Assembly (NCBI GenBank): GCA_937871505.1
Contig: CALMPF010000034.1
Span: 1 to 64,000 of the forward strand
Direction: 5' to 3'
Length of the DNA stretch: 64,000 nt
DNA from: an uncultured Planctomycetia bacterium
Lineage (GTDB): Bacteria; Planctomycetota; Phycisphaerae; Phycisphaerales; SM1A02
Below, piece after piece: positions 36,501-45,950 of the stretch. The notes beneath the pieces are model-generated. The model worked only from the letters and a program-made list of their open reading frames with translations. It did not search any database and had not been told where the DNA came from. The position numbers were made by a program, and so were the translations under genes. Numbering within the stretch: the stretch's first letter is position 1; each line of letters starts with the position of its first letter.

Positions 36501-37124
36501 GCGGACGAAGCGGCCCTGGTCCATCCCGAGCGCGAGCAGGTCGTCCCGGAGCCGCTCCTCGGCGATCTCGGTGGCGGCGATCTCCGCTTCCAGCGCCGCG
36601 ATCGCCGCCTCGTCCGCGGACTCCGTGACGAGCGTCTGAAGCCGCGTGCGCAGATCGCGCGCCGCATCGAACGTCTCCTGAAGCCGCACGGCGGCGTCGC
36701 GGACCGTTCCCTCATCGGAGAATCGCGTCGGCGCGGTGCGCTGGCGCAGCGCCTCCTCGAGATCGGCCTCGGAGATGCGGGCGCCGTCGAGCAGCCCGTC
36801 GAGAGCTCGGCGGTACTGCACCTGGAGCGCGCGCACCTCCGGCGTCGGCAGCGGCATCACGACCTCGATCCGGTCGCCGCCCTGCGGCGCGATCGTGATG
36901 TCGAGCACGCCTCTGGGATTGACGCGATCCTTCAGGACCTCGACGACCTGCGCGATCGTCGCTCCCCGGTCGGCTCCCTCCGGCGTCTTCACCGTGTAGA
37001 CCAGGCTCACGCCGCCGCGCAGGTCCTTGCCGAGCCGGAGCCGCTGGCTCGGCGGGACGATGTACCAGACGCAGAACGCGAGGAACGCGAGGATGAGGAC
37101 GATTCGAATGACGAGATTGCGCAT
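33576..37124 (-). CDS. secDF: SecD-SecF fusion, protein translocase accessory subunit
   Basis: 1182 residues with a SecD half (1 to ~650) and a SecF half (~660 onward). SecD: first membrane helix ~4-24, GKDLRGGVSLVYTV, the periplasmic P1 region with RIEVVMPLP and the inserted helical part, then the DGEVYSAPNI block and five helices with GMAVDSNVLIYERVREE. SecF: LLDTEFRGGVAL, then its helices with GYSLNDTIVIMDRIREN. SecDF uses the proton-motive force to help complete export through SecYEG. The fused form is common in planctomycetes and Bacteroidetes. It lies downstream of yajC and tgt, the widely conserved order. A ~120-residue helical insertion with many Glu/Arg residues sits in the SecD periplasmic domain. 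Confidence 0.97.
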   Translation of the reverse strand: MRNLVIRIVLILAFLAFCVWYIVPPSQRLRLGKDLRGGVSLVYTVKTPEGADRGATIAQVVEVLKDRVNPRGVLDITIAPQGGDRIEVVMPLPTPEVRALQVQYRRALDGLLDGARISEADLEEALRQRTAPTRFSDEGTVRDAAVRLQETFDAARDLRTRLQTLVTESADEAAIAALEAEIAATEIAEERLRDDLLALGMDQGRFVRALSLSNEPTGLLGPDGRPVLDEAGRPVMGDSPRERELVAIKTQFPHLSRRIEEVVAAWDAYSARRRTLDDPDDLRRLLRGAGVLEFRIAVRPDRAEGVNPEQLRRQLEEGGPQAVDSAVAGWFRINDRKQWADSPVLLEALATDPVGYFAGRGLVAGVHEGEIYLLLYTTQSKSMAHSPDRPWSMQRVGRTIDSLGRPAVAFGLDSAGASLMGRLTGTNIGQPMAIVLDGEVYSAPNINSAIRGSGIIEGQFSDAELSYLIRVLAAGSLSARLSPDPISISILGPSIGGDNLRRGLRACVFSVIAVGLCMVIYYLVAGVIANIALLCMGVILFGVMSMIEGTFTLPGLAGIALTIGMAVDSNVLIYERVREEMLNNGEDLRSALRIAFKRVFNTIVDGQFTNLIVCVVLVWVATAEVKGFAVTMIIGVFATLFTAMVITPTIFRVYTDVLGCRTLPMLPTVFPALHRFLEPKIDWMSMRKAFYAFSIIVCGLGLVLVFSRGKELLDTEFRGGVALTMTTREARPGEAADPENRRLLLSRAEVERRVREAGAASDDPVIAELRAASVLTVGDTTPDFRSTTFQVKVANPAAVGAEEDVADRVQDAVVRLFAAELDVVPELRFRGMEERESAAFTFPLERSRLGDVIGRPGFGDPVGNAFMGGVAIVLDDIEPPITVEAADQRIRRMRQQPDFSYALGRDQRVVGLELADPDDPSKGFSSIAVLVADRDIDARRVDLAVWDQRLARPEWLLVSQAMRQASTLDQVSSFSSAVARTLSAQAVVAVALSVLGILAYVWFRFASLRYSVASLTATAHDVIIALTAITATHYIANTPLGRLLLIEEFRIDLNVVAGMLTLIGYSLNDTIVIMDRIRENRGKLPLATARTINLSLNQTMSRTVLTSGTTMIALLILYIEGGTGIRPFAFVLLIGLITGTYSSIAIAAPLVWSGEVSRGPGRGESLGGSSGRRDEREALPGS

Positions 37125-37316
37125 CGGGTGATCGCGTCTGTTGAGCGCTGCCGGTGGCGGCGGCGTTGGGCCGCCCCTGGCGGAGTGCGGCGGAAGTCGG
37201 TGCGGAGGCCGGGCGTGCGGTCGGGTCCGGTGCGTCGCGGAGATGCCTCGCTGGACGCCCGAGGCAGCGCGGCGCCGGCCGTGCGCGGCGAGGGGTCGAG
37301 GTCGCGGGCGCCGACC

Positions 37317-37805
37317 TCAGTCGGAGGCGCGGTCGCCGGCTCCTCCCGCAGCCTCCCGGAGGATCTGCTGAACGGAGCTCTTCGCGAAGGTGATGCGGAC
37401 GTTCGAGGCTTCGTCGACCTTGAGGACGACCGTGTCGGACTTGACCTCGACGACCGAGCCGATCACGCCGCCGACGGTCTGAACCCGATCGTGCTTCTTG
37501 ATCGCCCCGAGGAGCTCCTCGCGGCGCTTCCGCTCGCGGCGCGAGCCGAAGACGGTCATGAGGATCATCGCCACCACCAGCGCCAGCACCATGTACATGA
37601 AGAACATGTCGCCGCCGCCCCCCCCGCGGACCTGGGGCGATCCGCCATCGACCACGGCCCCGGCGGGCGCGGCGCCCACCTCCGGCCGTCCGGCGAGCGG
37701 AAGGGCCGCGAAGACGTTGATCGCTGGAGGCATCTGAAAGGTCTGAGAGGCGTGGGAGGCGTGATCCATGGATGACCAGTGAGGCGGGCGGGACAAATGG
37801 GACAT
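37317..37805 (-). CDS. yajC: Sec translocase auxiliary subunit YajC
   Basis: Up to 162 residues. One membrane helix (DMFFMYMVLALVVAMILMTVF) followed by the hallmark RRERKRREELLGAIKKHDRVQTVGG and a small beta domain (VVEVKSDTVVLKVDE). The ~65 residues before the helix are longer than in most YajC proteins and Pro/Ala/Gly-rich. The start is uncertain: ATGs at 37805, 37769 and 37733 all lack a good Shine-Dalgarno. YajC associates with SecDF, encoded 192 bp downstream. Confidence 0.92.
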   Translation of the reverse strand: MSHLSRPPHWSSMDHASHASQTFQMPPAINVFAALPLAGRPEVGAAPAGAVVDGGSPQVRGGGGGDMFFMYMVLALVVAMILMTVFGSRRERKRREELLGAIKKHDRVQTVGGVIGSVVEVKSDTVVLKVDEASNVRITFAKSSVQQILREAAGGAGDRASD

Positions 37806-38133
37806 GCGGGCGAACGGAGGCGGATTCGAGACGGCGGAGCGTCCGTGATTCGATGCTCGCCGGGATCTTCAAGGCCCCGCGATGGCGCTCGCGAAGGCGG
37901 ATGTCGGCGCGCGGTGCGCCCAGGCGTGTCGGGCGGGAGCCTGCGGCAGGCCTCAGCACGCTCGAGGCACTGTTCGCGCCCCGCCTCGCCCCGACTGACG
38001 CGCAGCGGCCGGTGGGCTGCGACCGACGGATGCACCACCGGCCCGTCGCGCGATCGGGTCCAGCGGCGGACCGGGCGCGGTCGCCCGCTGCGCAGGCGCG
38101 AGGGAAGCCCTGGGCGCCGCGGCGGCTCATCGC
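37806..38133. other. Gap between tgt and yajC, no gene seen
   Basis: 328 bp on the path of the tgt-yajC-secDF transcript. No protein-like frame or convincing RNA structure was recognised; a yajC promoter could lie here. Confidence 0.4.
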
Positions 38134-39399
<1,266 letters not shown>

Positions 39400-39822
39400 T
39401 CACTCGTATCCAAGCCGCGCGAGGTCGTCCTCGTCGAGACCGAAGTGATGACCGATCTCGTGAAGCAGCGTGATGCGGATCTCCTCCCGGACCGCCGCCT
39501 CGCCCCCCATCGGCGCTCCCTCCTCGTCGAAGCGCTCGTCCCAGCCGCCGGCCTGTTCGATGATCCCCTCGCGGAAGAGGTGGATGGTCTCCGGCATGTC
39601 GAAGCCCTGCTGGAACGAGCGTTCGGTGAGCGGCGTTCCCGAGTGCAGTCCGCAGAGCGTCTCCTGCTCGGCGTCGATTCCCAGTTCGCGGAGCAGCGCC
39701 CGCGAGGGGCGGTCGTCGACGAGCACCGGCGCCTCCTCGAGCAGCTCGTGCAGCGCCGGCGGGATCGCCGCGAGGATCTCCTCGAGCAGGCGGTCGAAGC
39801 GTTCCCGCTCGCGCGGCGTCAT
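39400..39822 (-). CDS. Small zincin-like metallopeptidase (possibly DUF1025/Zincin_1)
   Basis: 140 residues from the ATG at 39822. HEIGHHFGLDEDDL (His121, Glu122, His125, Asp130) is the family metal site, preceded by IHLFREGIIE and EEIRITLL. These ~130-residue proteins are widespread in bacteria and are presumed peptidases of unknown substrate. The start overlaps the pyrD stop (ATGA), so translation is coupled; the gene ends 16 bp before tgt starts. Confidence 0.88.
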   Translation of the reverse strand: MTPRERERFDRLLEEILAAIPPALHELLEEAPVLVDDRPSRALLRELGIDAEQETLCGLHSGTPLTERSFQQGFDMPETIHLFREGIIEQAGGWDERFDEEGAPMGGEAAVREEIRITLLHEIGHHFGLDEDDLARLGYE

Positions 39823-40850
39823 CGTCCCGAACGCTCCGCGATGGCGACGCCCGTCGGCCGCCCCGCTCCCGGAGCTCCGTCCGTGCCGGCGGCCGAGGCG
39901 GCCGCGCCGTGCGCCGCTGCCGGCGCGGGCGGGCGCACGGCGCCGATGAGCTCGGCGACGTTGGCGCAGCCCTGGTCGCGAACCCAGCGCTCCAGCCCGC
40001 GAAGGACCGTCAGCGGGCGGCGCGGATCGACGAAGAGCGCCGTCCCCATCCCGACCGCGGTCGCCCCGGCGAGGATGAACTCCGCCGCGTCCTCCCAGCA
40101 CATCACGCCGCCGACTCCGAGGATCGGCACGCCTGCGTCCCGCGCGACGCTTCGATGGACATCGTGGACCATGCGCACCGCGATGGGATGGATCGCGGGC
40201 CCGCTGAGGCCGCCGCGCCCGTTGCTCAGCCGCGGCAGGCGCGTCCGCACGTCGATCGACATCGCGCTGATCGTGTTGATCAGGCTCAGCCCATCGGCGC
40301 CCCCCTCGATCGCCGCCGCCGCCATCGCCACGATGTCGCTGACGTTCGGCGAGAGCTTGACGAGCATCTTCGTCCGCCCGAGCGCCGGGCGCACCTCGCG
40401 CAGGAGCCCCAGCAGCGAGGCCGGATCCTCGCCGAACATCAGGCCGTCGACGGTGTTCGGGCAGGAGACGTTCAGTTCGGCCATCTGGACCGCGGAGCGC
40501 TCGTCGAGCGCCGCCGCGATCGCGACGTAGTCCTCGACGCTGTTGCCCGCGATCGAGGCGACGAGGACCGTTCCCAGCCGCTCCGCCGCAGGGAGCTTCT
40601 CCGCGATGAACCGCTCGACGCCGACGTTCGCCAGCCCGATGGCGTTGAACATCGCCCCGGGGAGGCCGACCATCCGCCACGGCGGATTGCCCCCGCGGGA
40701 ATGCCGCGTGATCGACTTCGAGATGATCGCCCCGAGCAAGGCCGGATCGATCGCGTCGGCGATCTCGTCGACATACCCGCACGTGCCGGCCGCCGCGACG
40801 ACCGGGTTGCGAAGCGGGATCCCTGCGAAGTTGGTGAAGAGGGCGCTCAC
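39819..40850 (-). CDS. pyrD: Dihydroorotate dehydrogenase, class 1-like
   Basis: 343 residues from the GTG at 40850; this start gives the family N-terminus VSALFTNFAGIPLRNPVVAAAGTCGY. FMN barrel motifs present: SKSITRHSRGGNPPWRM, AELNVSCPN (the Cys is the class 1 catalytic base), LVKLSPNVSD, INTISAMSIDVRTRLP and GVGGVMCWEDAAEFILAGA. It oxidises dihydroorotate to orotate in pyrimidine synthesis. The pattern fits class 1B, but no pyrK partner is in the window. The last ~35 residues are an Ala/Gly/Pro-rich tail. Confidence 0.93.
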   Translation of the reverse strand: MSALFTNFAGIPLRNPVVAAAGTCGYVDEIADAIDPALLGAIISKSITRHSRGGNPPWRMVGLPGAMFNAIGLANVGVERFIAEKLPAAERLGTVLVASIAGNSVEDYVAIAAALDERSAVQMAELNVSCPNTVDGLMFGEDPASLLGLLREVRPALGRTKMLVKLSPNVSDIVAMAAAAIEGGADGLSLINTISAMSIDVRTRLPRLSNGRGGLSGPAIHPIAVRMVHDVHRSVARDAGVPILGVGGVMCWEDAAEFILAGATAVGMGTALFVDPRRPLTVLRGLERWVRDQGCANVAELIGAVRPPAPAAAHGAAASAAGTDGAPGAGRPTGVAIAERSGR

Positions 40851-41051
40851 GGCCGAAGGTCGGCGATGGTAGAGGATCCGGCTGCGCTCTGGATCGGTTC
40901 TGAGTCGGTTCTGGATCTGCTCCTGAAGCCGGAATTTCTGGGAGAGTCCGCTCGATCCGCCGGGCGCGCGACGCCCGAATCGCGCCTTCCTCGGCTGGCG
41001 GCAGCGACGCTCGCGCCGCATCCGCGATGGCCTTCAGACAAGGGAGTTCAC

Positions 41052-42131
41052 GTGCAGACCTCAGCAAAGTTGCTTCTCGCAGCCACCCTCGCTCCGATCG
41101 CGGCGGCGGCCTCCCCGTCGTTCGCCCAGAGCGTTCCCGGGTTCACGGTCTCGACCTACGCGAACCCGACGCATCCGGTGCTGCTGTCGTTCGGGCCCGA
41201 CGGAACGCTCTTCGCAGGCCGCGATCCCGTGGCGACGGGCTCGACCACGCCCGTGAAGCCGACGAGAATCGGCCCCGGTGGATCGCCGGTCGCCTCGATG
41301 GGCGCCGTGAACATCCCCGATCCTGACACCGTCCTGCTCGATGTCACCGGGAGCATCTCCGGAGTCGCCGGCACGCTTCTGGTCGGCGGTCTTCTCGACG
41401 GCAGCAGCACCAGCGGGCAGATCAGCGGGATCCGCCCGGACGACTCCGTCGTGCAGGTCTTCGCCGGCGGCCCGTGGGCGAACCCGGTGGAGATGAAGTT
41501 CGACGCGGAGGGCCGACTCGTCTTCACCGACTCCGTCTCGCGCGGCATCTGGGTCTCGACCGGGAGCGCGCCGACGCTCCTCGCGACGCTCCCCGGCAGC
41601 GCCGCTCCCACGTACCTGACCTTCTCGCCGAGCGGCCAGATCGTCGTCGGGGGGAGCGACGGGGTGATTCGGATCTACAACGCCGACGGATCGCCGGCCG
41701 ACGGGTCCTTCGCGAGCTTCGGCTCGCTCGGCGGCATCGAGCACGCCCCGGGCGGCGCCTTCGGGACTGACCTGCACGTCCTCGACAGCGCGGCTGGCAC
41801 GCTCGTCCGGGTGAGTCCAGCCGGCGCGAAGACGATCATCGGCACCGGCTTCGCGACCGGCGCGGCGACCAAGGACATCGCCTTCGGTCCCTGCGGAAAC
41901 CTCTTCGTCTCGGTGCACTCGCAGAACGCGGTGCGCGTCATCGCGCCGCTCGGCTGCGCGTGCAACTACACGTCCGAGCCGGACTTCGACGGCAGCGGCT
42001 CGGTGGACGGTGCCGATCTGGGCGCGCTGCTCGGCGCGTGGGGTACCGACGACTGCGCGACCGACCTCAATCGCGACGGGATCGTCGACGGCGCCGATCT
42101 CGGCATCCTGCTCGCCGGGTGGGGTGTGTGA
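41052..42131 (+). CDS. Secreted propeller-like protein with dockerin-type C-terminus
   Basis: 359 residues from the GTG at 41052 with AGGGAG 6 nt upstream; the longer open frame upstream overlaps pyrD and is not real. Signal peptide ~1-25 (KLLLAATLAPIAAAASPSFA). The body has repeated beta strands of NHL/SMP-30 type (LLSFGPDGTLFAGRD, EMKFDAEGRLVFTDSV, LTFSPSGQIVVGGSDGVIRIY, IAFGPCGNLFVSVHS), suggesting a six-bladed propeller. Two dockerin-like motifs end the protein ([34 protein letters not shown]). No enzymatic residues recognised. Diverges from pyrD. Confidence 0.85.
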   Translation: MQTSAKLLLAATLAPIAAAASPSFAQSVPGFTVSTYANPTHPVLLSFGPDGTLFAGRDPVATGSTTPVKPTRIGPGGSPVASMGAVNIPDPDTVLLDVTGSISGVAGTLLVGGLLDGSSTSGQISGIRPDDSVVQVFAGGPWANPVEMKFDAEGRLVFTDSVSRGIWVSTGSAPTLLATLPGSAAPTYLTFSPSGQIVVGGSDGVIRIYNADGSPADGSFASFGSLGGIEHAPGGAFGTDLHVLDSAAGTLVRVSPAGAKTIIGTGFATGAATKDIAFGPCGNLFVSVHSQNAVRVIAPLGCACNYTSEPDFDGSGSVDGADLGALLGAWGTDDCATDLNRDGIVDGADLGILLAGWGV

Positions 42132-42246
42132 ACGCGGCGGGGACGCGCCTTCGAGGGGATGCGAGTCGCCGAGGTCAGAGCGACCTCGGGGCGAGAGCGG
42201 CCCGGCGGATGAGCCTCGGCGCCGCGCTGCTCCTATCCTCGCGGCG

Positions 42247-42894
42247 ATGTCCACGGCGACGCGAATCGAGCAGTTCGAGAAGATGGCGGCGGCCGATCCC
42301 GAGAACGACATGGCCCACTTCAGTCTGGGGCGGGCCTACCTCGACGCGGGGCGCTCTGCCGAAGCCGCGCGGAGCTTCGAACGCTGCGTCGAGCTCAACC
42401 CGGCGATGAGCAAGGCGTACGAGCTCGGAGGGCGGTCGATGATCGCGGCCGGCTGGGCCGACCGGGCCGTCGGTTTCCTGACCAGCGGCTACGAGACGGC
42501 GACGCGCCGGGGCGATCGGCTCCCGCAGCAGGCGATCGCCGAGCTGCTCCGCTCCATCGGGCGCGAGCCTCCGGCGCTCGCCTCGGAGGCCGCCCTGCCC
42601 GAGGAGCTTCCCGCGGGCACGTTCGTCTGCCGCCGAACCGGCCGACCCGGGACCAAGCTCGATCGCCCGCCATTCCGCGGTCCCGTCGGGGCCTGGATCC
42701 AGGAGAACATCTCGGCCGAGACCTGGCGAACCTGGATCGGTCAGGGGACCAAGGTCATCAATGAGCTGCGGCTCGACTTCTCCCGCGATCGCGACCAGGA
42801 GACCTACGACCGGCACATGCGCGAGTACCTCGGGATCGACGAGGAACTCCTCTCCGAGCTCACCGGCCCGGGTCGAGCGCATTCGCCGACGTAG
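42247..42894 (+). CDS. TPR domain fused to Fe(2+)-trafficking (YggX-like) domain
   Basis: 215 residues; ATG at 42247. The N-terminal ~90 residues are TPR-like (DMAHFSLGRAYLDAGRSAEA, CVELNPAMSKAYELGG). Residues ~125-200 match the Iron_traffic/YggX fold: TFVCRRTGRPG (Cys128 at the position of the conserved YggX cysteine), ISAETWRTWIGQGTKVINE, and a C-terminal MREYLGID. YggX proteins protect Fe-S clusters and labile iron from oxidative damage and are normally ~90-residue single domains. The fusion suggests a partner-recruiting role for the TPR part. Confidence 0.85.
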   Translation: MSTATRIEQFEKMAAADPENDMAHFSLGRAYLDAGRSAEAARSFERCVELNPAMSKAYELGGRSMIAAGWADRAVGFLTSGYETATRRGDRLPQQAIAELLRSIGREPPALASEAALPEELPAGTFVCRRTGRPGTKLDRPPFRGPVGAWIQENISAETWRTWIGQGTKVINELRLDFSRDRDQETYDRHMREYLGIDEELLSELTGPGRAHSPT

Positions 42895-42974
42895 CGACGG
42901 GCTCCTCCGCGCCGAGGCCGTGCGGCCGACGCGCCCGTCGCGGCGGACTCCGCAGCCGGGAACAGCCGTGCAAC

Positions 42975-43011
42975 GACGACGTCGGCGACCATCGCGGTCG
43001 CCGGCGTCGTC
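42975..43011. terminator. Bidirectional hairpin between convergent genes
   Basis: 16-bp stem (42975-42990 with 42996-43011, one mismatch; GACGACGTCGGCGACC on the left) and a 5-nt loop, placed between the convergent TPR-YggX gene and the protease-like gene ending at 43057. No T-tract. Confidence 0.65.
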
Positions 43012-43056
43012 ATTCGGAATGCGCCGGATCGCGCTCGGAGCGGGCTCTCGCGCCCG

Positions 43057-44517
43057 TCAGCGCGTCGAACGCTGCTGGCGCTGCTGCTCGCGCAGGTCCG
43101 CAAGCTGCTTCTGCGTGTCGCGGAGCAGGCGCTCGAGGTACTCCTTCGGGGCAACCCCGAGGTCGTACGCCATGACGTTGAACGCGCGATCCCACCATGC
43201 GATCAGGTCCCGGATGACGGAGACGCGGACGCTCAGCCCTCGCTCCGAGGCGTCGCCCTGATCCTGGGCCCGGATCATCAGCCGGGGAACCTCTTCCTTG
43301 CAGCGCTTGATCGTGTCCTGCCAGTTGCGGTGGAGCCGCCGGCCGCGGTCGTTGACCTCGCGCCATTCCGGCAGGCCGAGCAGCGCCGCAAGCTCCGCCT
43401 CGGTGTCCGCGGTGCCGTCGCTGAATCTCGAGTGCAGGGCGTTGCGGGCGTTGAAGGTCAGGTTCTCGGTGCCGCTGGAGAGGACGTACTGGCCCTGCAT
43501 CGTGTCGAACCACGTCACGTTCCCGGTGCGCTCATCGACGTCGTACGAGGTGATCTTGTTGAAGTCGATCATCGAGCGGACCGGAATGGGGTTGCGTCCG
43601 CCCATCTCGGCGACCTTGGAGCACATGTCCAGCCACGCCTGGAGACGCTCGCCCTTGATCGATCCCGTCGCGTCGAACATCGTGATCGCGCCGAGCGAGC
43701 CCACGGACATGAAGTAGATCTCATCGCAGTGCAGGGCGACGAACGCGCCGCCGGAGATCGCCTTGCGGATCCAGGAGACGACGCGGTGCTTGTGCTTCCA
43801 CTTCTTGAAGGTCTCGTGGATCTTGTCGCCTTCGATCACGAGGCCGCCGGGCGAGTCGATCAGAAGCACGATGATCTGTCCGGGTCCGTGCTTGTCGGCT
43901 TCCTCGAAGATCGCGACCAGTTCCTCGTTCCTCATTCCGATGCCGAGCGTCCCTTCCATCGGAAGGAAGAAGACCCCTTGGAACGTGCCGGACTCGCCGG
44001 ACTGGCCGCCCGCCGCGGGCGCCGTCCCCGGTCGAGCGGCGGATCCCGTCGGCGCTGCGGCGGTTCCGGAACCCGAGCCCGGGCTCGAACTCGATCCGGA
44101 CCCCGCAGCCGCGCCGCCGTCGACCGCCGTCATCGAACGCATGTCCGAGCGGACGACGACCTTGGTGCCCTTGATGCCCGCGACGCTGGTCTCGAGCTTG
44201 ACGAAGAGCCGCTCGACGGCGCGAAGCTCGCCGACGTAGGTCTGAAGGACGCCGTTCTCCAGCACCGAGATCTCCACCTGATCGCCGATCTCGCCACGCC
44301 AGACGACGCCGTTGGAGAGGACGACCTCGAGCGCCGGAGCGGCGCGAGCGGCCGCGACCGGGGCTGCGGACGCGGGGCGATCGAGCGGGACCGTCCCGAG
44401 AAGTCCGACGGCGACGAACCCGAGCGCCGCAAGCGCGGCCCCGGCGACGCGCCGACGGAGGCCGTGCGTGCGGTCAGGAGAGGACTTCGGACCGAGTGCC
44501 GAGAAGAACGTTCGCAT
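43057..44517 (-). CDS. Secreted ClpP/SppA-like serine peptidase (putatively active partner)
   Basis: 486 residues. Export signal ~24-52. An N-terminal ~80-residue beta domain (LEVVLSNGVVWRGEIGDQ) is followed by a Gly/Ser/Pro linker (~134-178). The Clp/crotonase-fold domain starts at GVFFLPMEGTLG: oxyanion motif IDSPGG (~220-225), nucleophile candidate Ser255 in KAISGGAFVALHCDEIYF, and a downstream Lys in ATGSIKGERL that could serve as general base as in NfeD/SppA. The C-terminus is helical and Gln/Arg-rich. It follows the related but degenerate gene at 44670-45950 by 152 bp on the same strand. Confidence 0.82.
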   Translation of the reverse strand: MRTFFSALGPKSSPDRTHGLRRRVAGAALAALGFVAVGLLGTVPLDRPASAAPVAAARAAPALEVVLSNGVVWRGEIGDQVEISVLENGVLQTYVGELRAVERLFVKLETSVAGIKGTKVVVRSDMRSMTAVDGGAAAGSGSSSSPGSGSGTAAAPTGSAARPGTAPAAGGQSGESGTFQGVFFLPMEGTLGIGMRNEELVAIFEEADKHGPGQIIVLLIDSPGGLVIEGDKIHETFKKWKHKHRVVSWIRKAISGGAFVALHCDEIYFMSVGSLGAITMFDATGSIKGERLQAWLDMCSKVAEMGGRNPIPVRSMIDFNKITSYDVDERTGNVTWFDTMQGQYVLSSGTENLTFNARNALHSRFSDGTADTEAELAALLGLPEWREVNDRGRRLHRNWQDTIKRCKEEVPRLMIRAQDQGDASERGLSVRVSVIRDLIAWWDRAFNVMAYDLGVAPKEYLERLLRDTQKQLADLREQQRQQRSTR

Positions 44518-44669
44518 GGAGAAGCTACCGATTGAAGTTCACGAAAGATCGTCAGGAGAGGCGGGGAATCGAAGCACGCCCGGGCGGGCGCCGGGGATGC
44601 GACGAGCCGGAGCGAGGCCGGAACGACGGCGCAACCCCAAGCCCGCGTCACGTCCGCGGCATCCTCGCG

Positions 44670-45950
44670 TCAGCGACCGCGACGGCCGCCGCCTCCGCCG
44701 CCAGTTCCGCCGCCGAGGCCCGCACCGCCGCCGCCGCCGCGGGAGCCGCCGGTCTGGTTGGCCCTGCGGGCCTCTTCAAGCAAGCGCGTGATCCGGTCGA
44801 TCTCGCGCTCGAGCGCCATGCGCGTGACGCCGCGCGACATCCGCCACCGGGTCTCGATGGCCGGGTAGCGCCGCATCGCGTTGACGATGTCCTGGAGCGC
44901 CTGCCGCGCCTGCCCGAGGTAGCGGGCGGCGTCGCGCCCGGAGGCGTAGCGCATCGCGTCCTGGTAGTCGAGCATCCGCTTCGCGGCGTTCTCCATCTGC
45001 CGGCGCCACTCCTCGACGTAGCGCTCGACGATCTTGCCGCTGTCCGGGACGACCTCGTACTCGCGGTAGCCGAGCAGCAGCATCAGCTCCGAGAGGTCGT
45101 CGGCCATGCCCTGGGCAAAGCCGATGTCGGACGCAGTCCGCGCGGACATCCCCGCGGCGGACTTGTCGCTGTTGTCGATGATCCACTGGCCGGCGTTGTC
45201 GAGCGACCACTTCAGGTTGCGTCCCTCGAAGGAGACGCTGAGCATCCGCTCCGGCATCATGAAGGCCTCGGCGATCTCCTTGGGATACCCGCCGAGCTCG
45301 AAGAGACCTGCGCCGTAGGCGACGACCGCCGCCGTCCACTTCGCGCCGACCTGGGCATCCGGCGCGCGGCGGCGGGCGCTGCGGACCATTCCATCGCCGC
45401 CCGCGAACCGCGCCGAGCTGGCCATGTAGAGGTCGGGAAAGGCCGCGGCGAGGAAGACCGAGTTTCCGACCGCGTCGTGGACCCACATCACCTGCCGCAC
45501 GCCGATCAGCTCTCGCTTCAGCGTCTCGGCGAGCGTGCGGATCTCATCGAGATCGGCGACGCCGACCTCCTCGGGGTCGTCATCGGGGAGGTAGTAGTTC
45601 TGGTTGTAGTCGAACGACTCCATCTCGTAGACGACCAGGTCGGGGTTCACCCGCTTGATGTCCTTGATGACGTCGTCGTAGATCGACTTGACGATGTCGG
45701 TGCCCATCTGACCGCGCATGGGAACGACGTAGACCTTCGGCACCGCGACTTCGGTCGACCCGTCGTCCTGAGTCGATGGACCCCCGATCGCAGCGCCGCC
45801 CGCACCGAGCGCAATCGCCGCTGCGACGACGCCGGCGAGCCCGCGCCTTCCCCGTCGTGCGGGGACGCCGTCGCGACCTGCGGTGGTGTCGCATCGATCG
45901 ACGGAGATGTGATCCTGCAAGTCGTGCCGCACGTCATGCTGGTAGTGCAT
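44670..45950 (-). CDS. Secreted ClpP/SppA-like protein, probable pseudo-peptidase
   Basis: 426 residues from the ATG at 45950, chosen for its GGGAG site 7 nt upstream (an ATG at 45980 lacks one). A hydrophobic segment (~38-58) suggests export. The domain from VYVVPMRGQMG aligns by eye with the neighbour's VFFLPMEGTLG, and VMWVHDAVGNSVFLAAAFPDLYMA aligns with its VVSWIRKAISGGAFVALHCDEIYF. The nucleophile position is Gly162 instead of Ser (a Ser is present two residues later) and the SPGG motif is lost, so it is probably inactive. The C-terminal tail is Gly-rich. Likely a regulatory or structural partner of the active protein (inference). Confidence 0.78.
   Translation of the reverse strand: MHYQHDVRHDLQDHISVDRCDTTAGRDGVPARRGRRGLAGVVAAAIALGAGGAAIGGPSTQDDGSTEVAVPKVYVVPMRGQMGTDIVKSIYDDVIKDIKRVNPDLVVYEMESFDYNQNYYLPDDDPEEVGVADLDEIRTLAETLKRELIGVRQVMWVHDAVGNSVFLAAAFPDLYMASSARFAGGDGMVRSARRRAPDAQVGAKWTAAVVAYGAGLFELGGYPKEIAEAFMMPERMLSVSFEGRNLKWSLDNAGQWIIDNSDKSAAGMSARTASDIGFAQGMADDLSELMLLLGYREYEVVPDSGKIVERYVEEWRRQMENAAKRMLDYQDAMRYASGRDAARYLGQARQALQDIVNAMRRYPAIETRWRMSRGVTRMALEREIDRITRLLEEARRANQTGGSRGGGGGAGLGGGTGGGGGGRRGR

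Noticed and set aside
34026-37775. 1249-codon plus-strand frame antisense to secDF
   Set aside because: Codon-position GC bias of secDF opens the opposite frame; the translation is His/Arg/Asp-rich with no domain.
39909-41051. N-terminal extension of the secreted propeller-like protein
   Set aside because: It overlaps pyrD on the other strand and lacks protein character; a GTG with AGGGAG and a signal peptide sits at 41052.
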